From contig NZ_CP029343.1 of NCBI RefSeq assembly GCF_003143515.1, positions 1,550,001 to 1,614,000 on the forward strand: a DNA stretch of 64,000 bases, in the 5' to 3' direction. This DNA comes from Massilia oculi (lineage in GTDB: Bacteria > Pseudomonadota > Gammaproteobacteria > Burkholderiales > Burkholderiaceae_D). Under the pieces are notes generated by a model that worked only from the letters and a program-made list of their open reading frames with translations, was not told where the DNA came from and ran no database searches. The translations under genes were made by a program, and so were the position numbers. Shown in pieces: positions 42,301-50,430 of this stretch. Position 1 is the first letter of the stretch; each line of letters begins with the position of its first letter.

Positions 42301-43648
42301 CGATTCCATCGATATCACGGTCAACCGCGGCAGTGGCCTCGTCCAGCAGCTTTTTCTCATCTGCAGCAGCCTTCGCAGCCGCATCGTTTGCAGCTTTGAT
42401 TGCCGGCTGTTTGGCAAGCAAATCGGCCTGTGCCTTCGTCAGCTGATCGACCGAGATAGTGCCGTTCGCATACGCCTTGCTGAGCGCCTCCCATTCCTGG
42501 GAAAAGGTTCCACTCAGGCCAGACAGCTCGGCCAGCAGTTTGGCTTGCGCCTGCTGCTCCTGGTTCAGTTTCTTGGTTTCGGCCGCGATCTCGGCCGCGC
42601 TCTTGCCGAGCACGGTTCCATGGCGCACGATAGCGGCCATCTCTTCCACAGAGGCGTCACCGCTGGCGCCCCAGGCGGCCGCAATCGAGCTTGCCGTGTC
42701 CGACCAGCTCTTGCCGATGTCGGCTTGCCACTGGCGGCCGATCTCCGCTGCCATTTTGAAATCGCCCTGAATAAACGCGACCAGCTGGGCAGCCCCCGCA
42801 CCAAGGGTCTTGCCGACCGTCGAGAATACCTCGACGATACCGACGCCGACGGTGTAGAGTAGCTTGAGTCCGGAGGCAAGGAACTGGGCGGTGTTCCTGA
42901 GGGTGTCGCCCTGCGTGGCGGTCTTGAGGAATTGGCCAGCAAGGGTGCTCAGCGTCGGCAGCAGTTCTGCCGCCACGCCCCGAGCCACACCCTGAGTTCC
43001 GAGCATCAGCAGGTCCAAGGTATCGTTGAAGGATCCGGCTTGCTCGACCGCTTCTTCGCTCAGCGACAGGCCGAGCTGGCGCGCCATCGCATCCATCTCG
43101 CGCAAGCCCTCGGAACCGCCGTTGAGCAGCGGGAGCATGGCGGCCCCTGACTTGCCGAACACCTCCTGGGCGAGGGCCACCTTCTGGACGCCCTCCTCCA
43201 TGCCGGCGAACTCATCCGCCAGCTCGTACAGCATATCTTTGTTACTCTTGAACGAACCGTCCAGGTTCTTCGAGCTGATGCCGAGCTTTGCGAACGCGTC
43301 ACCGTTGTCGACGATCTGCTTGGACAGCTTCGTCATCGCCCCTTCGAGGGCGCTCGCTTCCATGCCCCCCATCTGGAAGGCCAGCTCGAGGCCGGCCAGG
43401 TCTTCCACCGCAACGCCGATCCGTTGTGACAGGTCGCTCGCCGCGTCAGTAGCGTCGATCGCACCCTTGATCCAGCCGGTGAAAGCCGCGATCGACAGCG
43501 AAGCCCCTACCGCGCCAAGCACGCCGCCGATGACGCCACCAGCTTGCGAGACCGTCTCCAAGGCGTCGGTTGCTTGCTCGCGGAACCGACGGAACTCGGA
43601 AATTGCGCGATCGGCAACGGCTGTGATGATTACTCGAGATTCGCTCAC
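39302..43648 (-). CDS. Tape measure protein with DUF4214 repeats
   Basis: 1448 residues. Coiled-coil N-terminus (residues ~1-40 AVADRAISEFRRFREQATDALETV), a Gly/Ala-rich membrane-interacting region (GGVVGGVMGGRAIS), and the long helical rod characteristic of siphophages. Near the C-terminus two DUF4214-type repeats appear (AYQTHLGRAPDAAGLEWWKNAA and LYESVLGRAPDAEGLAFWMKA). Length sets tail length. Overlaps the fibre-side gene by 14 bp. Confidence 0.92.
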   Translation of the reverse strand: MSESRVIITAVADRAISEFRRFREQATDALETVSQAGGVIGGVLGAVGASLSIAAFTGWIKGAIDATDAASDLSQRIGVAVEDLAGLELAFQMGGMEASALEGAMTKLSKQIVDNGDAFAKLGISSKNLDGSFKSNKDMLYELADEFAGMEEGVQKVALAQEVFGKSGAAMLPLLNGGSEGLREMDAMARQLGLSLSEEAVEQAGSFNDTLDLLMLGTQGVARGVAAELLPTLSTLAGQFLKTATQGDTLRNTAQFLASGLKLLYTVGVGIVEVFSTVGKTLGAGAAQLVAFIQGDFKMAAEIGRQWQADIGKSWSDTASSIAAAWGASGDASVEEMAAIVRHGTVLGKSAAEIAAETKKLNQEQQAQAKLLAELSGLSGTFSQEWEALSKAYANGTISVDQLTKAQADLLAKQPAIKAANDAAAKAAADEKKLLDEATAAVDRDIDGIVKQTDALELKIRTYGMLPEAITDVQIAELEAAKQSLALSDAGVADIQRRIDALKGLRNAQAAATVHDAEIEAVKKLADEGKRMAETIESSLTDALLRGFENGKGFAENLVDTLKNMFNTLVLRPVIQGVLQPVSGTLNGLGQSVLNQFGLGAAPGAAGAGSGGIGSTISSVKGIYDAMQGGFAALGDTVAGFAQNIMSSMGYTPLASQGLATAGGQALTPVAQGLGTAAGIAGGVVGGVMGGRAISNGFSALGGSGNSTVNAGAAIGAAVGTIVGPLGTALGSLVGGLLGGAVNRMFGHKPKEVVGSNLAGTLGESGFDGKVIQEWKQKGGWFRSDKSGFDRVDVAPEMDQALSDAYGVMKVTTRAFAEALGADATSIASRTDALNIAIGKTDAETQANITAYFEGLANTMATDLIPELVNFQLKGEAASATLQRLATNYAVVDDALTGIGMAFGQVGIASLGARERLLEAAGGLDSFSANTAYFHQNFLTQGERNAPVLKLVTEQLAALGYVDVDTREEFKNIVLGLDLATEAGAKQFSALMNLQAGFAQLYPTTESLTAAIREQEAAAARTAEEQRRAAEETRQAALSVAAGLLAGVDGAYDVLQQVTARQIAALQEDIEIRSASVAKLKSLTSALRSAFDGMQTAEQQEASRVNARSELAAVLALARAGGTLPDPDALQRTLANLGRGPSMDSFSSYLDYQREVFSTQVDLDALADLSDAALSVEERSLKALEEQVRRYESMLQHEQEQIAELKGLRTIGLSIADALKALHGAMLAAQQNPVVSAGAAINNAYQTHLGRAPDAAGLEWWKNAAAGGTPVSQIVDGIANSTEADLNRLYESVLGRAPDAEGLAFWMKAYGPNMDAAEKADFLNVAKGTDEYKKRNTVPGFAAGGMHTGGLRLVGENGPELEVTGPARIWSNQQTADMLGGTRSDNNDGAALAAEIRALREEVRQLREANSAENRAIAKSAQATAEHLDAAIYGDTPLAMKVVSDDRS

Positions 43649-44004
43649 TTCTTTCGTTCACTCCATCCTGACAAGGTCGCGCGCTCCATCGCTTGCACTT
43701 CCGAAAACAACTTGGGCCATTCCTTGCGCCTGATCTTCCACGCATCGCGCACCACGAGGACGCTCTGGTAATTCAGACCAACCGCGCCGCCTGGCCCGAC
43801 GACCCACTGGGTCGACACGGCCTGGAAGAAGTTCCAGGCCTTGACACATTCAGGCCAAAGGTAGAGAGGTTCGGCCCGTTGCCGCTCATAGACCGGCGCC
43901 AAGCCGAATGCCGCCGCGGCCTCGCTGACAGCCTCGTCGTCCAGCTCCTCCTGGTCTTCGTCGACGATCCAGCCCAGGGCCGCGTAGCGCGCGACCTGCG
44001 CTAG
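43645..44004 (-). CDS. Tail assembly chaperone GT extension (-1 frame, DUF1799)
   Basis: 119 residues read after a -1 shift: LAQVARYAALGWIVDEDQEELDD, then AAAAFGLAPVYER and a Trp-rich end EPLYLWPECVKAWNFFQAV. Such DUF1799 parts are made only as fusions to the upstream G protein. The shift site is A AAA AAC at 44004-44010, just before the G stop. The fusion would be 235 residues. Independent starts at 44049 are unlikely. Confidence 0.85.
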   Translation of the reverse strand, partial: LAQVARYAALGWIVDEDQEELDDEAVSEAAAAFGLAPVYERQRAEPLYLWPECVKAWNFFQAVSTQWVVGPGGAVGLNYQSVLVVRDAWKIRRKEWPKLFSEVQAMERATLSGWSERKK

Positions 44005-44351
44005 TTTTTTGCTTCGGCGCTCGTCTCCTTGGCGAAGGCGTTGAAGCACACCAGGGCCATGCCAGGGATGTTCAGCAGCGCATCGAATGCCTCGGGGCAG
44101 AATTCGGCCGGCTGGCTGGCCTCCTCGTCGACGACCAGGCGCTGACCACTCCAGTCGGTGGTGACTTCGCGCAGCACGTCCTTCATGTCGAATTCGCCGC
44201 TGCTGATGCGCTGTTTGAGGTCGTCCGCCTGCAGACGCGAACAGGTCAATGTGAACTTGAACGGCACGGGCTGGCCCTTGCCATCCTTGGTGGCGCCCCT
44301 GACGGTGACGAGGACGGTTGGGCTGATAACGGTGGTAAAGCGCTTGCTCAT
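44001..44351 (-). CDS. Tail assembly chaperone G
   Basis: 116 residues. MSKRFTTVISPTVLVTVRGA then TLTCSRLQADDLKQRI, helical C-terminus ending SAEAKN. This is the lambda G-like chaperone class that binds the tape measure. Its last codons contain the slippery heptamer. ATG 44351 is used since it follows the preceding stop and fits the family start. Confidence 0.82.
   Translation of the reverse strand: MSKRFTTVISPTVLVTVRGATKDGKGQPVPFKFTLTCSRLQADDLKQRISSGEFDMKDVLREVTTDWSGQRLVVDEEASQPAEFCPEAFDALLNIPGMALVCFNAFAKETSAEAKN
44004..44010 (-). other. Programmed -1 frameshift site
   Basis: Minus-strand heptamer A AAA AAC (codons GCA AAA AAC) directly followed by stop TAG. A -1 slip reads AAA AAA CTA GCG CAG, which is exactly the frame of the DUF1799 ORF. 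Both the heptamer and the overlap match the G/GT mechanism of siphophages. Confidence 0.88.
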
Positions 44352-44391
44352 GATTTTTCCTGTGTCGATGCGGGCCAGGCGGCCCGCGTGG

Positions 44392-45378
44392 TTATGCAAA
44401 GCTGGTGATGATGCGGATCTCGTCGTTGCCGGCGACGGGCGTGGCGCGCACGTTGTAGCCGATCAGGCGCTCGCCATTCAGCTCTTCCTTGGTCGGCTCC
44501 TTAAACTGGGCCGCCGGCAGGAACACGGCAACTTTGTCGTTCGGGACAGTGCCGTGGATCAGGCCGAGCGTTTCCTTCGTGGCGGCTTTGACCTTGCCCA
44601 TGAACGACACTTCCTGCGCGGCAGTCTGTTTGAGCTTGACGGCGCCGGTGACTTCACGGTCGGTGATGGCCACTGACTTCCCGCCCAGGATCTTCTGGAA
44701 GGTCGCCGTGACGCCCAGGTCGATGGTCAGGCCCTGGCTCGGATATTCGACGCCGCCAACGAAGGCTGGCGCGGTGGCGATGCCGTGGGTGGCGCCAATC
44801 GTGATGTTTCCCGAGTTGTCGTCGGTGACGATCTGCGGCACGCGCCAGGCGGTCAGGGTCGTGGACGGATTATTCAGCGCAGCGATGCCGCCATCGACAC
44901 CGATCAACTTGAAGCTGATCACTGGCTTCTCGCCGACAGTCAGGTTCAACGACGCGGTGCCGCGCACACCCAGGAGCTTGTGCAGCACGCCGTCGTCGAA
45001 ATAATAGATCGACGACGACTCGAAGCCGCCGGAGATCGGGACGTAGTCGACACGCACGCCAGCGGTGATGATCTCGGCAAAGCCGATCGAGCGCATGAGC
45101 GGTCCCCATGCCGGGGCCTTGCCCGCCGTACCGGCGCCGACCAGCTCGATGTCGAATCCGCATTCGACGTACGACGCGCCTGGCAGCTCTTCGGACGCGC
45201 CCAGGTATTCGCGAATGATGTCGCGCTTGATCCATTCGGCGTTCAGAGCATTAATCGACACGTTGCTGATCACGAGCGCGTTGGCCGCACCTTCAGGGAT
45301 CGAGTCGACGCCATACTCCTCTTCGAGCTTCGCGAGGATCGCCGTCTTGCGAATCAAGCGCTGGGTTTCCACAGCCAT
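44392..45378 (-). CDS. Major tail tube protein
   Basis: 328 residues. Beta-rich, with RLIRKTAILAKLEEEYGVDSIP at the start and a middle VEYPSQGLTIDLGVTATFQK. The C-terminal FKEPTKEELNGERLIGYN region and its place just before the chaperones fit the major tail tube. Distinct from prophage 1. Confidence 0.8.
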   Translation of the reverse strand: MAVETQRLIRKTAILAKLEEEYGVDSIPEGAANALVISNVSINALNAEWIKRDIIREYLGASEELPGASYVECGFDIELVGAGTAGKAPAWGPLMRSIGFAEIITAGVRVDYVPISGGFESSSIYYFDDGVLHKLLGVRGTASLNLTVGEKPVISFKLIGVDGGIAALNNPSTTLTAWRVPQIVTDDNSGNITIGATHGIATAPAFVGGVEYPSQGLTIDLGVTATFQKILGGKSVAITDREVTGAVKLKQTAAQEVSFMGKVKAATKETLGLIHGTVPNDKVAVFLPAAQFKEPTKEELNGERLIGYNVRATPVAGNDEIRIITSFA

Positions 45379-45381
45379 GTG

Positions 45382-45567
45382 TTACTCCTGTTCTTTCGGT
45401 TCACGGACCGGTTCGATCTTGACGAGCTCGCCGGTACCAACATTTCGGACGTAGCTGCCGCCCACCGCAGGGTCTTGCTGCGGCGCGGGCACCAGTGCAG
45501 ACGTCTGCACTTCGTCAGCGTTGACCAGATCCGGCGTACTCGCGCCGGCGGTTTTCAGGTATTTCAT
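45382..45567 (-). CDS. Small tail-module protein carrying the palindrome
   Basis: 61 residues: MKYLKTAGASTPDLVNADEV then TSALVPAPQQDPAVGGSYVRNVGT. Pro/Ala-rich and probably unstructured. It contains the 18-bp palindrome as codons for VQTSAL. It overlaps the next gene by 4 bp. Unknown function; similar peptides occur between terminator and tube genes in some phages. Confidence 0.5.
   Translation of the reverse strand: MKYLKTAGASTPDLVNADEVQTSALVPAPQQDPAVGGSYVRNVGTGELVKIEPVREPKEQE
45494..45511. repeat. 18-bp palindrome, copy 2 (in a gene)
   Basis: AGTGCAGACGTCTGCACT, identical to 33864-33881, within codons of the 61-residue tail-module gene. Its persistence inside coding DNA suggests selection for the DNA site. 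Confidence 0.85.
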
Positions 45568-46013
45568 AACTTCAGGGTTCTCCCGTTGGTTTGGTGTTTC
45601 ACTACGAAGCGCGCGCTGACGCACGCCACGCTGTTGTCCAGCTCCTCGAAGTCCCAAGCCAGGGTGTCGCCTGGCAGAGGGCTGATGTCCATCACGCCGT
45701 AGCCGAGGCCCGAGCCGGCATCGAGGTTGTCGAAGACGCTCTCGAGTAGCTGGTCGGCGATCGTGCCCGGCACGTCGTCGGCGCCATCCCTGCCATAGCA
45801 CTCGATCTCGATCAGCGTGTCCCACGCCGTGCGGCCGCCCAGTTGCTTCACTTCCTGCGACAGCGAGCGACCGAGACGGACCACGATGGCCCGGCTCTTG
45901 TCGTTGCTCAGCGAGCGTCGACGGTTGACGTAGACGCGGTCGACCACGATCGCCGGATCGTCCTGCAGGCGCTGTGCGATCGCCTTCACAATCTCCATAT
46001 GCTGGGTCGTCAT
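45564..46013 (-). CDS. Tail terminator-like protein
   Basis: 149 residues. MTTQHMEIVKAIAQRLQDDPAI, then RLGRSLSQEVKQLGGRTAWDTLIEIECYGRDG, and acidic LAWDFEELDNSVACVSARFVV. Gene size and place between tail tube side and head-tail connectors match a tail terminator (minor tail U-like) protein. Overlaps the neighbours. Confidence 0.65.
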   Translation of the reverse strand: MTTQHMEIVKAIAQRLQDDPAIVVDRVYVNRRRSLSNDKSRAIVVRLGRSLSQEVKQLGGRTAWDTLIEIECYGRDGADDVPGTIADQLLESVFDNLDAGSGLGYGVMDISPLPGDTLAWDFEELDNSVACVSARFVVKHQTNGRTLKL

Positions 46014-46318
46014 GCCTTCTCCAGGAGGACCAGGCTCAGGCCAGTCGGCAGATAGCTGTCGGCCTGGCAGTCGGCCACCTTCCATGCCGCGCCGTTGACG
46101 GTGATGCGTATCTCGTCGAAGTCGGCCGGCACCCGGTCGTTGGCGATGACCATTTGCGGCGCCGCCGCGCCCATGCCCATACCGACCATGCCGTTCCTGT
46201 ACTCGGCGTCGAAGATGACGGGGATGTCACCCTCGACGCCGGGGATCCGCGCAATGGCATTCGACAGGCGGTCCATCGCGAGCCGGTTCAGGCGGGCTTC
46301 GAGCTGATCGAACATCAC
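46010..46318 (-). CDS. Head-tail joining protein
   Basis: 102 residues. DQLEARLNRLAMDRLSNAIA then DIPVIFDAEYRNGM and PTGLSLVLLEKA. The beta-rich pattern and place (capsid side to tail terminator) resemble FII-type head-tail joining proteins. Overlaps both neighbours by 4 bp. Confidence 0.65.
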   Translation of the reverse strand: MMFDQLEARLNRLAMDRLSNAIARIPGVEGDIPVIFDAEYRNGMVGMGMGAAAPQMVIANDRVPADFDEIRITVNGAAWKVADCQADSYLPTGLSLVLLEKA

Positions 46319-46647
46319 GCGTTGATCTTGATGCGGACAGTGGCATCGCCATTGCCTGCCGGCGCCGCCGCGTAGCCGGCGAGTTCATGTGCAGCGTCGG
46401 CGGTCTTGGTCAAGCGGAAGTCGCCGGAGTCCCAGTACAGTTCATCGCCTTGGGCGACAACCTCGGTAGGCACCTTGGCGACGTTCCAGACGCCGGTAAC
46501 AGCCACCGAGCCGGTGCTATGGGCCGGGATATCACCCAGGGCGATGCCGACACGCTTGCCCATCGTCACCATCAGGCCGGACGCGACTGGGTCGGTGCCG
46601 GTGGTGTAGTCGAGCACGTCGCCCTCTTGCACGTAATTCTTTGCCAT
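46315..46647 (-). CDS. DUF2190-like capsid decoration protein
   Basis: 110 residues. NYVQEGDVLDYTTGTDPVASG, GKRVGIALGDIPAHSTGSVAVTG, then DELYWDSGDFRLTKT. This is the DUF2190 family of small capsid-associated/decoration proteins. 61 bp from the capsid gene. Confidence 0.82.
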   Translation of the reverse strand: MAKNYVQEGDVLDYTTGTDPVASGLMVTMGKRVGIALGDIPAHSTGSVAVTGVWNVAKVPTEVVAQGDELYWDSGDFRLTKTADAAHELAGYAAAPAGNGDATVRIKINA

Positions 46648-46708
46648 TGCTGGCTCCTCTTGAAGTCAGTGAGCGCCGCTCAAGCGGCGCTGCAGTGGAA
46701 GGTCAGGG

Positions 46709-48754
46709 TTATTCGCCCTGATTGACGGCCAGTGTGCGGAAGTCCAGGGCCTTGACGCCGGCATCCATGCGCACCTTGAACTCGACGCCGTCGCGGGTCC
46801 AGCCATCCTGCTGCTCCAGAGTCGGCGCCTGGTTGCCGTCGAGGTATTGCACTTCGACCGTGTCATGGACGTTCTGGTCAGCGGCGCCGTACCAGGTGGA
46901 AGGATCAGCGTCCAGGCGAGCATCGCTGATGACTTCGAAGGTGCCGCGTGCCGAGTTCGGTACGGTGTTGTTCTTGGCGCCCGCGCCGACTTCGTATTCG
47001 CTGTCCTTGACCACCAGCGCGGTGCCTTCCAGGGCCACCGGCACCAGCAGCTTGGCCAGACGGATATTCAGCGCGCGCGCAGTGCCATCGGTTTGCGTAC
47101 GCATCCGGGCGCGCATGGCATTGACAGAGGCCGTGTTGATGCCTGCTGCGGCCAGGATGTTGGCGTGGTCTTCGTGGAACAGCTCCTTGCCATCGGCCAT
47201 CAGCGGGTTGTCCATCAGGATCGCGTACACCAGGTCACCGATCGTGCGGATCGCGGCGCGACCCATGCGACGCGGGATCTTGGTGAATGCGTCCAGGTCG
47301 TCGTTGATGATGGTCTGGCGGGTCAGCGAGAACATCTTGCCGTAGGTCGCCAGCTGGACGGTTTCACCACGCTCGCCGACCTCGGCATAGCGGTACTCGC
47401 CGCCGTCCTGGATCCTGTCCAGCGAGGGGAAGGTGTTCAGGTCGACACGCTTGCCCGGCTTGAAGTCGCCCATGGTGCCGACCGAGGTCCACAGCTGGAA
47501 CGTTTCTTCCGCTTCTTCGTAGCCCTTCATCATGGCCTTGTCGGCGACATTGGCCAGCAACAGCGGGAAGTCCGAACCGGTCTGCGTGAATGCGGCCGCG
47601 ACCACGTCCATCTTGCCCATGCCGCGCGCGCTGACGCCGGCGTGGGCCAGGCATTCGCGCGCCAGGTCCATCAGCGAAAAGCCGCGATAGTTATTCGCCT
47701 TGTCGTCCTTGTCCAGGTTGCCGCGCGCCAGGATCGAAGCTTGGGCGCCGGCGCGGAATTTATCGCGCTCGTCTTCCAGAGTGACGATGTAGTTGCCGGC
47801 GACCGGCGTCGCGCCCTTGCCCAGGTGGGCCAGCAGCTTGGTGTTCGCCTGCTCGACGGTGCAGTCGTGATCGTCAGCGCAGGCCGTCTGCAGGGCAGTC
47901 ACGCCTTCGAGGCTGGCGAACGATGCGAATGCAGCGGCGATGCCGGCACGGCGGGTTTTGTCGGCCGCCAGTGCGGCTTGTGCTGCAGCTTTTGCTGGAT
48001 CCAGGGCCGGGTCGGTGCCCGCCGGGTTGGTGGTGCCTGGCATGGTGTTGCTCTCCTTCGATTGTGGTTGAGGCGCGGTAGATGCCGCGGGGGTATTCGG
48101 CTGCGGGAACGATGCATACCGCGCCTTGATGGAATCCTTCAGTTGCGCGCTGGCGGCGACCGGCAGACCAGCGACCACGACGTCGACGAACTTGGCGGCC
48201 AGGGCCTGCTCGGCGGTGTACCAGTGGTCCTTGCCGTCGGTGAGCAGGGCCAGCATCTCGGCCTTGTCGCCGCCGGTCTTCGATGCATAGGTGGTCGACA
48301 TCGCGTCGGCCCAGCTGTCGAGCATGTCGGCGTAGTCGCGCATGGCCGCGCTGTTGCCCGAGTTCCAGCCCCACGGCGCGTGGATCATGATCTGGGCGTT
48401 CTCCGCCATCTCGACGGTATCGCCGGCCATGGCGATCAGACTGGCGATGGATGCGGCAATGCCATCCACGACGGTCGTCACGGTCGCCTTATGACGCTTG
48501 AGCGCGTTGTGGATTGCGATGCCGTCGGTCACCGAGCCGCCGTAGCTGTTAATGCGCACGGTGAGCTGCTCGACGTCGAGGGCCATCACTTCGCGCACGA
48601 AGGCAGCCGCCGCGATCGTGTCGCCGTACCAGCTCTCGCCGATGTCGCCGTAAATGAGGATCTCCGCCGAGGAAGCCTGCACTGCACCCGCGGCGCTTGC
48701 GCGGGCGCGGATGGTGTACCACTTCGGCGGCTGGTTCTGGTTTGCTATGGGCAT
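46709..48754 (-). CDS. ClpP-like prohead protease / major capsid fusion
   Basis: 681 residues. Residues ~25-200: ClpP-fold serine protease (VRINSYGGSVTDGIAIHNAL, DGIAASIASLIAMAGD with the nucleophile Ser, MIHAPWGWN with His). A Pro/Ala/Lys-rich hinge follows, then capsid ~300-681 (FQLWTSVGTMGDFKPGK, QTIINDDLDAFTKIPRRMGRAA, GMRARMRTQ-like helix, and VRMDAGVKALDFRTL). An internal ATG at 48043 with strong ribosome site may also give free capsid of 444 residues. Confidence 0.9.
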   Translation of the reverse strand: MPIANQNQPPKWYTIRARASAAGAVQASSAEILIYGDIGESWYGDTIAAAAFVREVMALDVEQLTVRINSYGGSVTDGIAIHNALKRHKATVTTVVDGIAASIASLIAMAGDTVEMAENAQIMIHAPWGWNSGNSAAMRDYADMLDSWADAMSTTYASKTGGDKAEMLALLTDGKDHWYTAEQALAAKFVDVVVAGLPVAASAQLKDSIKARYASFPQPNTPAASTAPQPQSKESNTMPGTTNPAGTDPALDPAKAAAQAALAADKTRRAGIAAAFASFASLEGVTALQTACADDHDCTVEQANTKLLAHLGKGATPVAGNYIVTLEDERDKFRAGAQASILARGNLDKDDKANNYRGFSLMDLARECLAHAGVSARGMGKMDVVAAAFTQTGSDFPLLLANVADKAMMKGYEEAEETFQLWTSVGTMGDFKPGKRVDLNTFPSLDRIQDGGEYRYAEVGERGETVQLATYGKMFSLTRQTIINDDLDAFTKIPRRMGRAAIRTIGDLVYAILMDNPLMADGKELFHEDHANILAAAGINTASVNAMRARMRTQTDGTARALNIRLAKLLVPVALEGTALVVKDSEYEVGAGAKNNTVPNSARGTFEVISDARLDADPSTWYGAADQNVHDTVEVQYLDGNQAPTLEQQDGWTRDGVEFKVRMDAGVKALDFRTLAVNQGE
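48043..48058 (-). promoter_or_regulatory. Internal ribosome site for free capsid protein
   Basis: Minus-strand AAGGAG (48053-48058) nine bases before ATG (48043-48041), in frame inside the fusion gene, giving MPGTTNPAG onwards. The SD is stronger than expected by chance in coding DNA. It would yield a 444-residue capsid separately from the protease-bearing form, as in lambda C/Nu3-type nested genes. Confidence 0.65.
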
Positions 48755-48811
48755 CGTCCGTATTCCCTGTCGAATGCTTCGTTATGAAGTCGTCAGTTTG
48801 TTTGCGATGGA

Positions 48812-48837
48812 GTCCCATTTCTAGGGAGAAATGGGAC
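48812..48837. repeat. 26-bp hairpin, copy 2 (portal / protease-capsid gap)
   Basis: Same GTCCCATTTCT-AGGG-AGAAATGGGAC sequence in the 141-bp gap between the portal stop and the fusion start. On the plus strand it is followed by AGTTTTTG, so this copy could terminate plus-strand transcription, but the operon runs minus. Confidence 0.9.
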
Positions 48838-48895
48838 AGTTTTTGATGGGCACAAAGTAAAAGGCCACCTGGTGATGGCTCGTCGGCGCAGCGCT

Positions 48896-50428
48896 CTACG
48901 CGTCCTTGTCCGCGTCCTCGGGCGGCGGCGCTGGCGGGGCAGCCTTGCCTGTGTTGGCAAAGTTAGAAGCGAACACCAGCCCCTTCTCTGCACACTCGTC
49001 GCGATGGGCCTTGACCTGCTCAATGACGTCTCGCGGGTTCGCGCCGCGCTTGCGCATGACTTCGACCTCGCTGGCGAAGCCGTCCAGGACAAGTGAATGC
49101 CAGGCCGTTGCCTCCTTCAGCGGATCGATCCAGGGCATCGACTGGCCAACGAAGAGCGCGTCGTCGGCTGTCTGAGGCTCCACGTCTGCCGGCATCGGCA
49201 CCACACCCGACAGCCGTGCGGCCAGCACGAAGTCGTTCCAGGTCGGCTGCACGAACTGGCCGACGAATTCGTCGCACAGCACCGCGTAGTGGATCCACTG
49301 CTCCACGAGCTCCTGCCGCTGGGAGGAATAGGTGCCGCTGTAGTCGCGCGCGATGCTCGAGTAGCTGCCGCCCAGACCGGCAGCGACGGCGCGCAACTGC
49401 CCCTGCCGGAACGTGACCAGGTTTGGGTTTGGACGGTTGGAGTCGATCATGCCGATCTCCTCGCCCACGCCCAGGTTGTCGATGATCATGCCCGGCGAAA
49501 AGTGCAGCTCGCGGGCCTGGCCCGCGGCGCCGTCGCCGGTGTCGGGATAGTGCTCGGGCGAGCCCTTCTTGACGTATGCGGTCAGGGACGCTGCCACCTT
49601 GGCGGCGATGCGCTCGGACTCTTCGTAGTCCTTGATATCTTCGAGGCGGCCGATGACGCTGGCGAATTCGGACACGCCACGCATCTGGCCGATACGGTCG
49701 AGCGACGCGATATGGTGCATGCGGCCAGCCTCAATACGCTTGAGCTCGTAGCTGCCTTTCGTCCAGCTGTCGCCGCCGGGGAATTCCTTGTAGGCCCAGT
49801 AGCCGGTCGGCTTGCCCCAGGTGTTGCTCTCGATGCCCTGGCGGATCCTACGCGCTTGGTCGTCGTAGTCGAACGGGATGAGATCGGGCTCGATCAGCTC
49901 GAGCGAGTACGGCACCCGGCTGCCATGGTCGAGCAACGGTACAGCGCCGGTGAGGCGCTGCGTAAAGCATTCGCCGTCGCGCAGCCAGGTCTTGGCTACC
50001 ATGCGCTGGACCTTGCTCCAGTGGTGCCGCTGCGTGACTTCCGGCGTCTGCGCCCAGTCGCGGTATGCCTTCCTCAAGGCGGCGGCATACTCGACGTGGA
50101 TGGACCCATCGCGGCGCCGCGGCTGCGGCTCGATGCCGATGCCGTTCGAGCCCACAACGTTGTTCACCAGGGTGCGCAGTGCACCCCGCGCGATATCGTG
50201 GTTCGCCTCGAGGTGGCGGGCCAGGCCTCGCAGACCCACCGCCCCCATCTGCGAGCCGGCGTTCGGCGAACCGTTGGCCTTGCGCCCCTTGCGCAGACGC
50301 GACGGCTTAGCCGCCTCGTACTGGCTCAGCACGTTGCGCGCGGCCAGGCGGCGCACGCCCGCGCCCGGGGCGAAGAATGCGACCGCCCGATCGAAGAAGT
50401 TGAGCTGGACTTTCGGGTCGACCTTCAT
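48896..50428 (-). CDS. Lambda-type portal protein (gpB-like)
   Basis: 510 residues. Long N-terminal region (VQLNFFDRAVAFFAPGAGVRRLAARN), EPQPRRRDGSIHVEYAAALRKAYRDWA, MVAKTWLRDGECFTQRL, and the tail FVGQSMPWIDPLKEATAWHSLV. This is the phage_portal_2 lambda class. ATG 50428 chosen; 2 bp from the gpW gene. Sits between gpW and the hairpin-bearing gap. Confidence 0.92.
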   Translation of the reverse strand: MKVDPKVQLNFFDRAVAFFAPGAGVRRLAARNVLSQYEAAKPSRLRKGRKANGSPNAGSQMGAVGLRGLARHLEANHDIARGALRTLVNNVVGSNGIGIEPQPRRRDGSIHVEYAAALRKAYRDWAQTPEVTQRHHWSKVQRMVAKTWLRDGECFTQRLTGAVPLLDHGSRVPYSLELIEPDLIPFDYDDQARRIRQGIESNTWGKPTGYWAYKEFPGGDSWTKGSYELKRIEAGRMHHIASLDRIGQMRGVSEFASVIGRLEDIKDYEESERIAAKVAASLTAYVKKGSPEHYPDTGDGAAGQARELHFSPGMIIDNLGVGEEIGMIDSNRPNPNLVTFRQGQLRAVAAGLGGSYSSIARDYSGTYSSQRQELVEQWIHYAVLCDEFVGQFVQPTWNDFVLAARLSGVVPMPADVEPQTADDALFVGQSMPWIDPLKEATAWHSLVLDGFASEVEVMRKRGANPRDVIEQVKAHRDECAEKGLVFASNFANTGKAAPPAPPPEDADKDA

Positions 50429-50430
50429 CG

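Noticed and set aside
46847..48787. Long plus-strand ORF opposite the protease-capsid gene
   Set aside because: Antisense shadow of GC-rich coding DNA; no family similarity and composition typical of reversed capsid codons.
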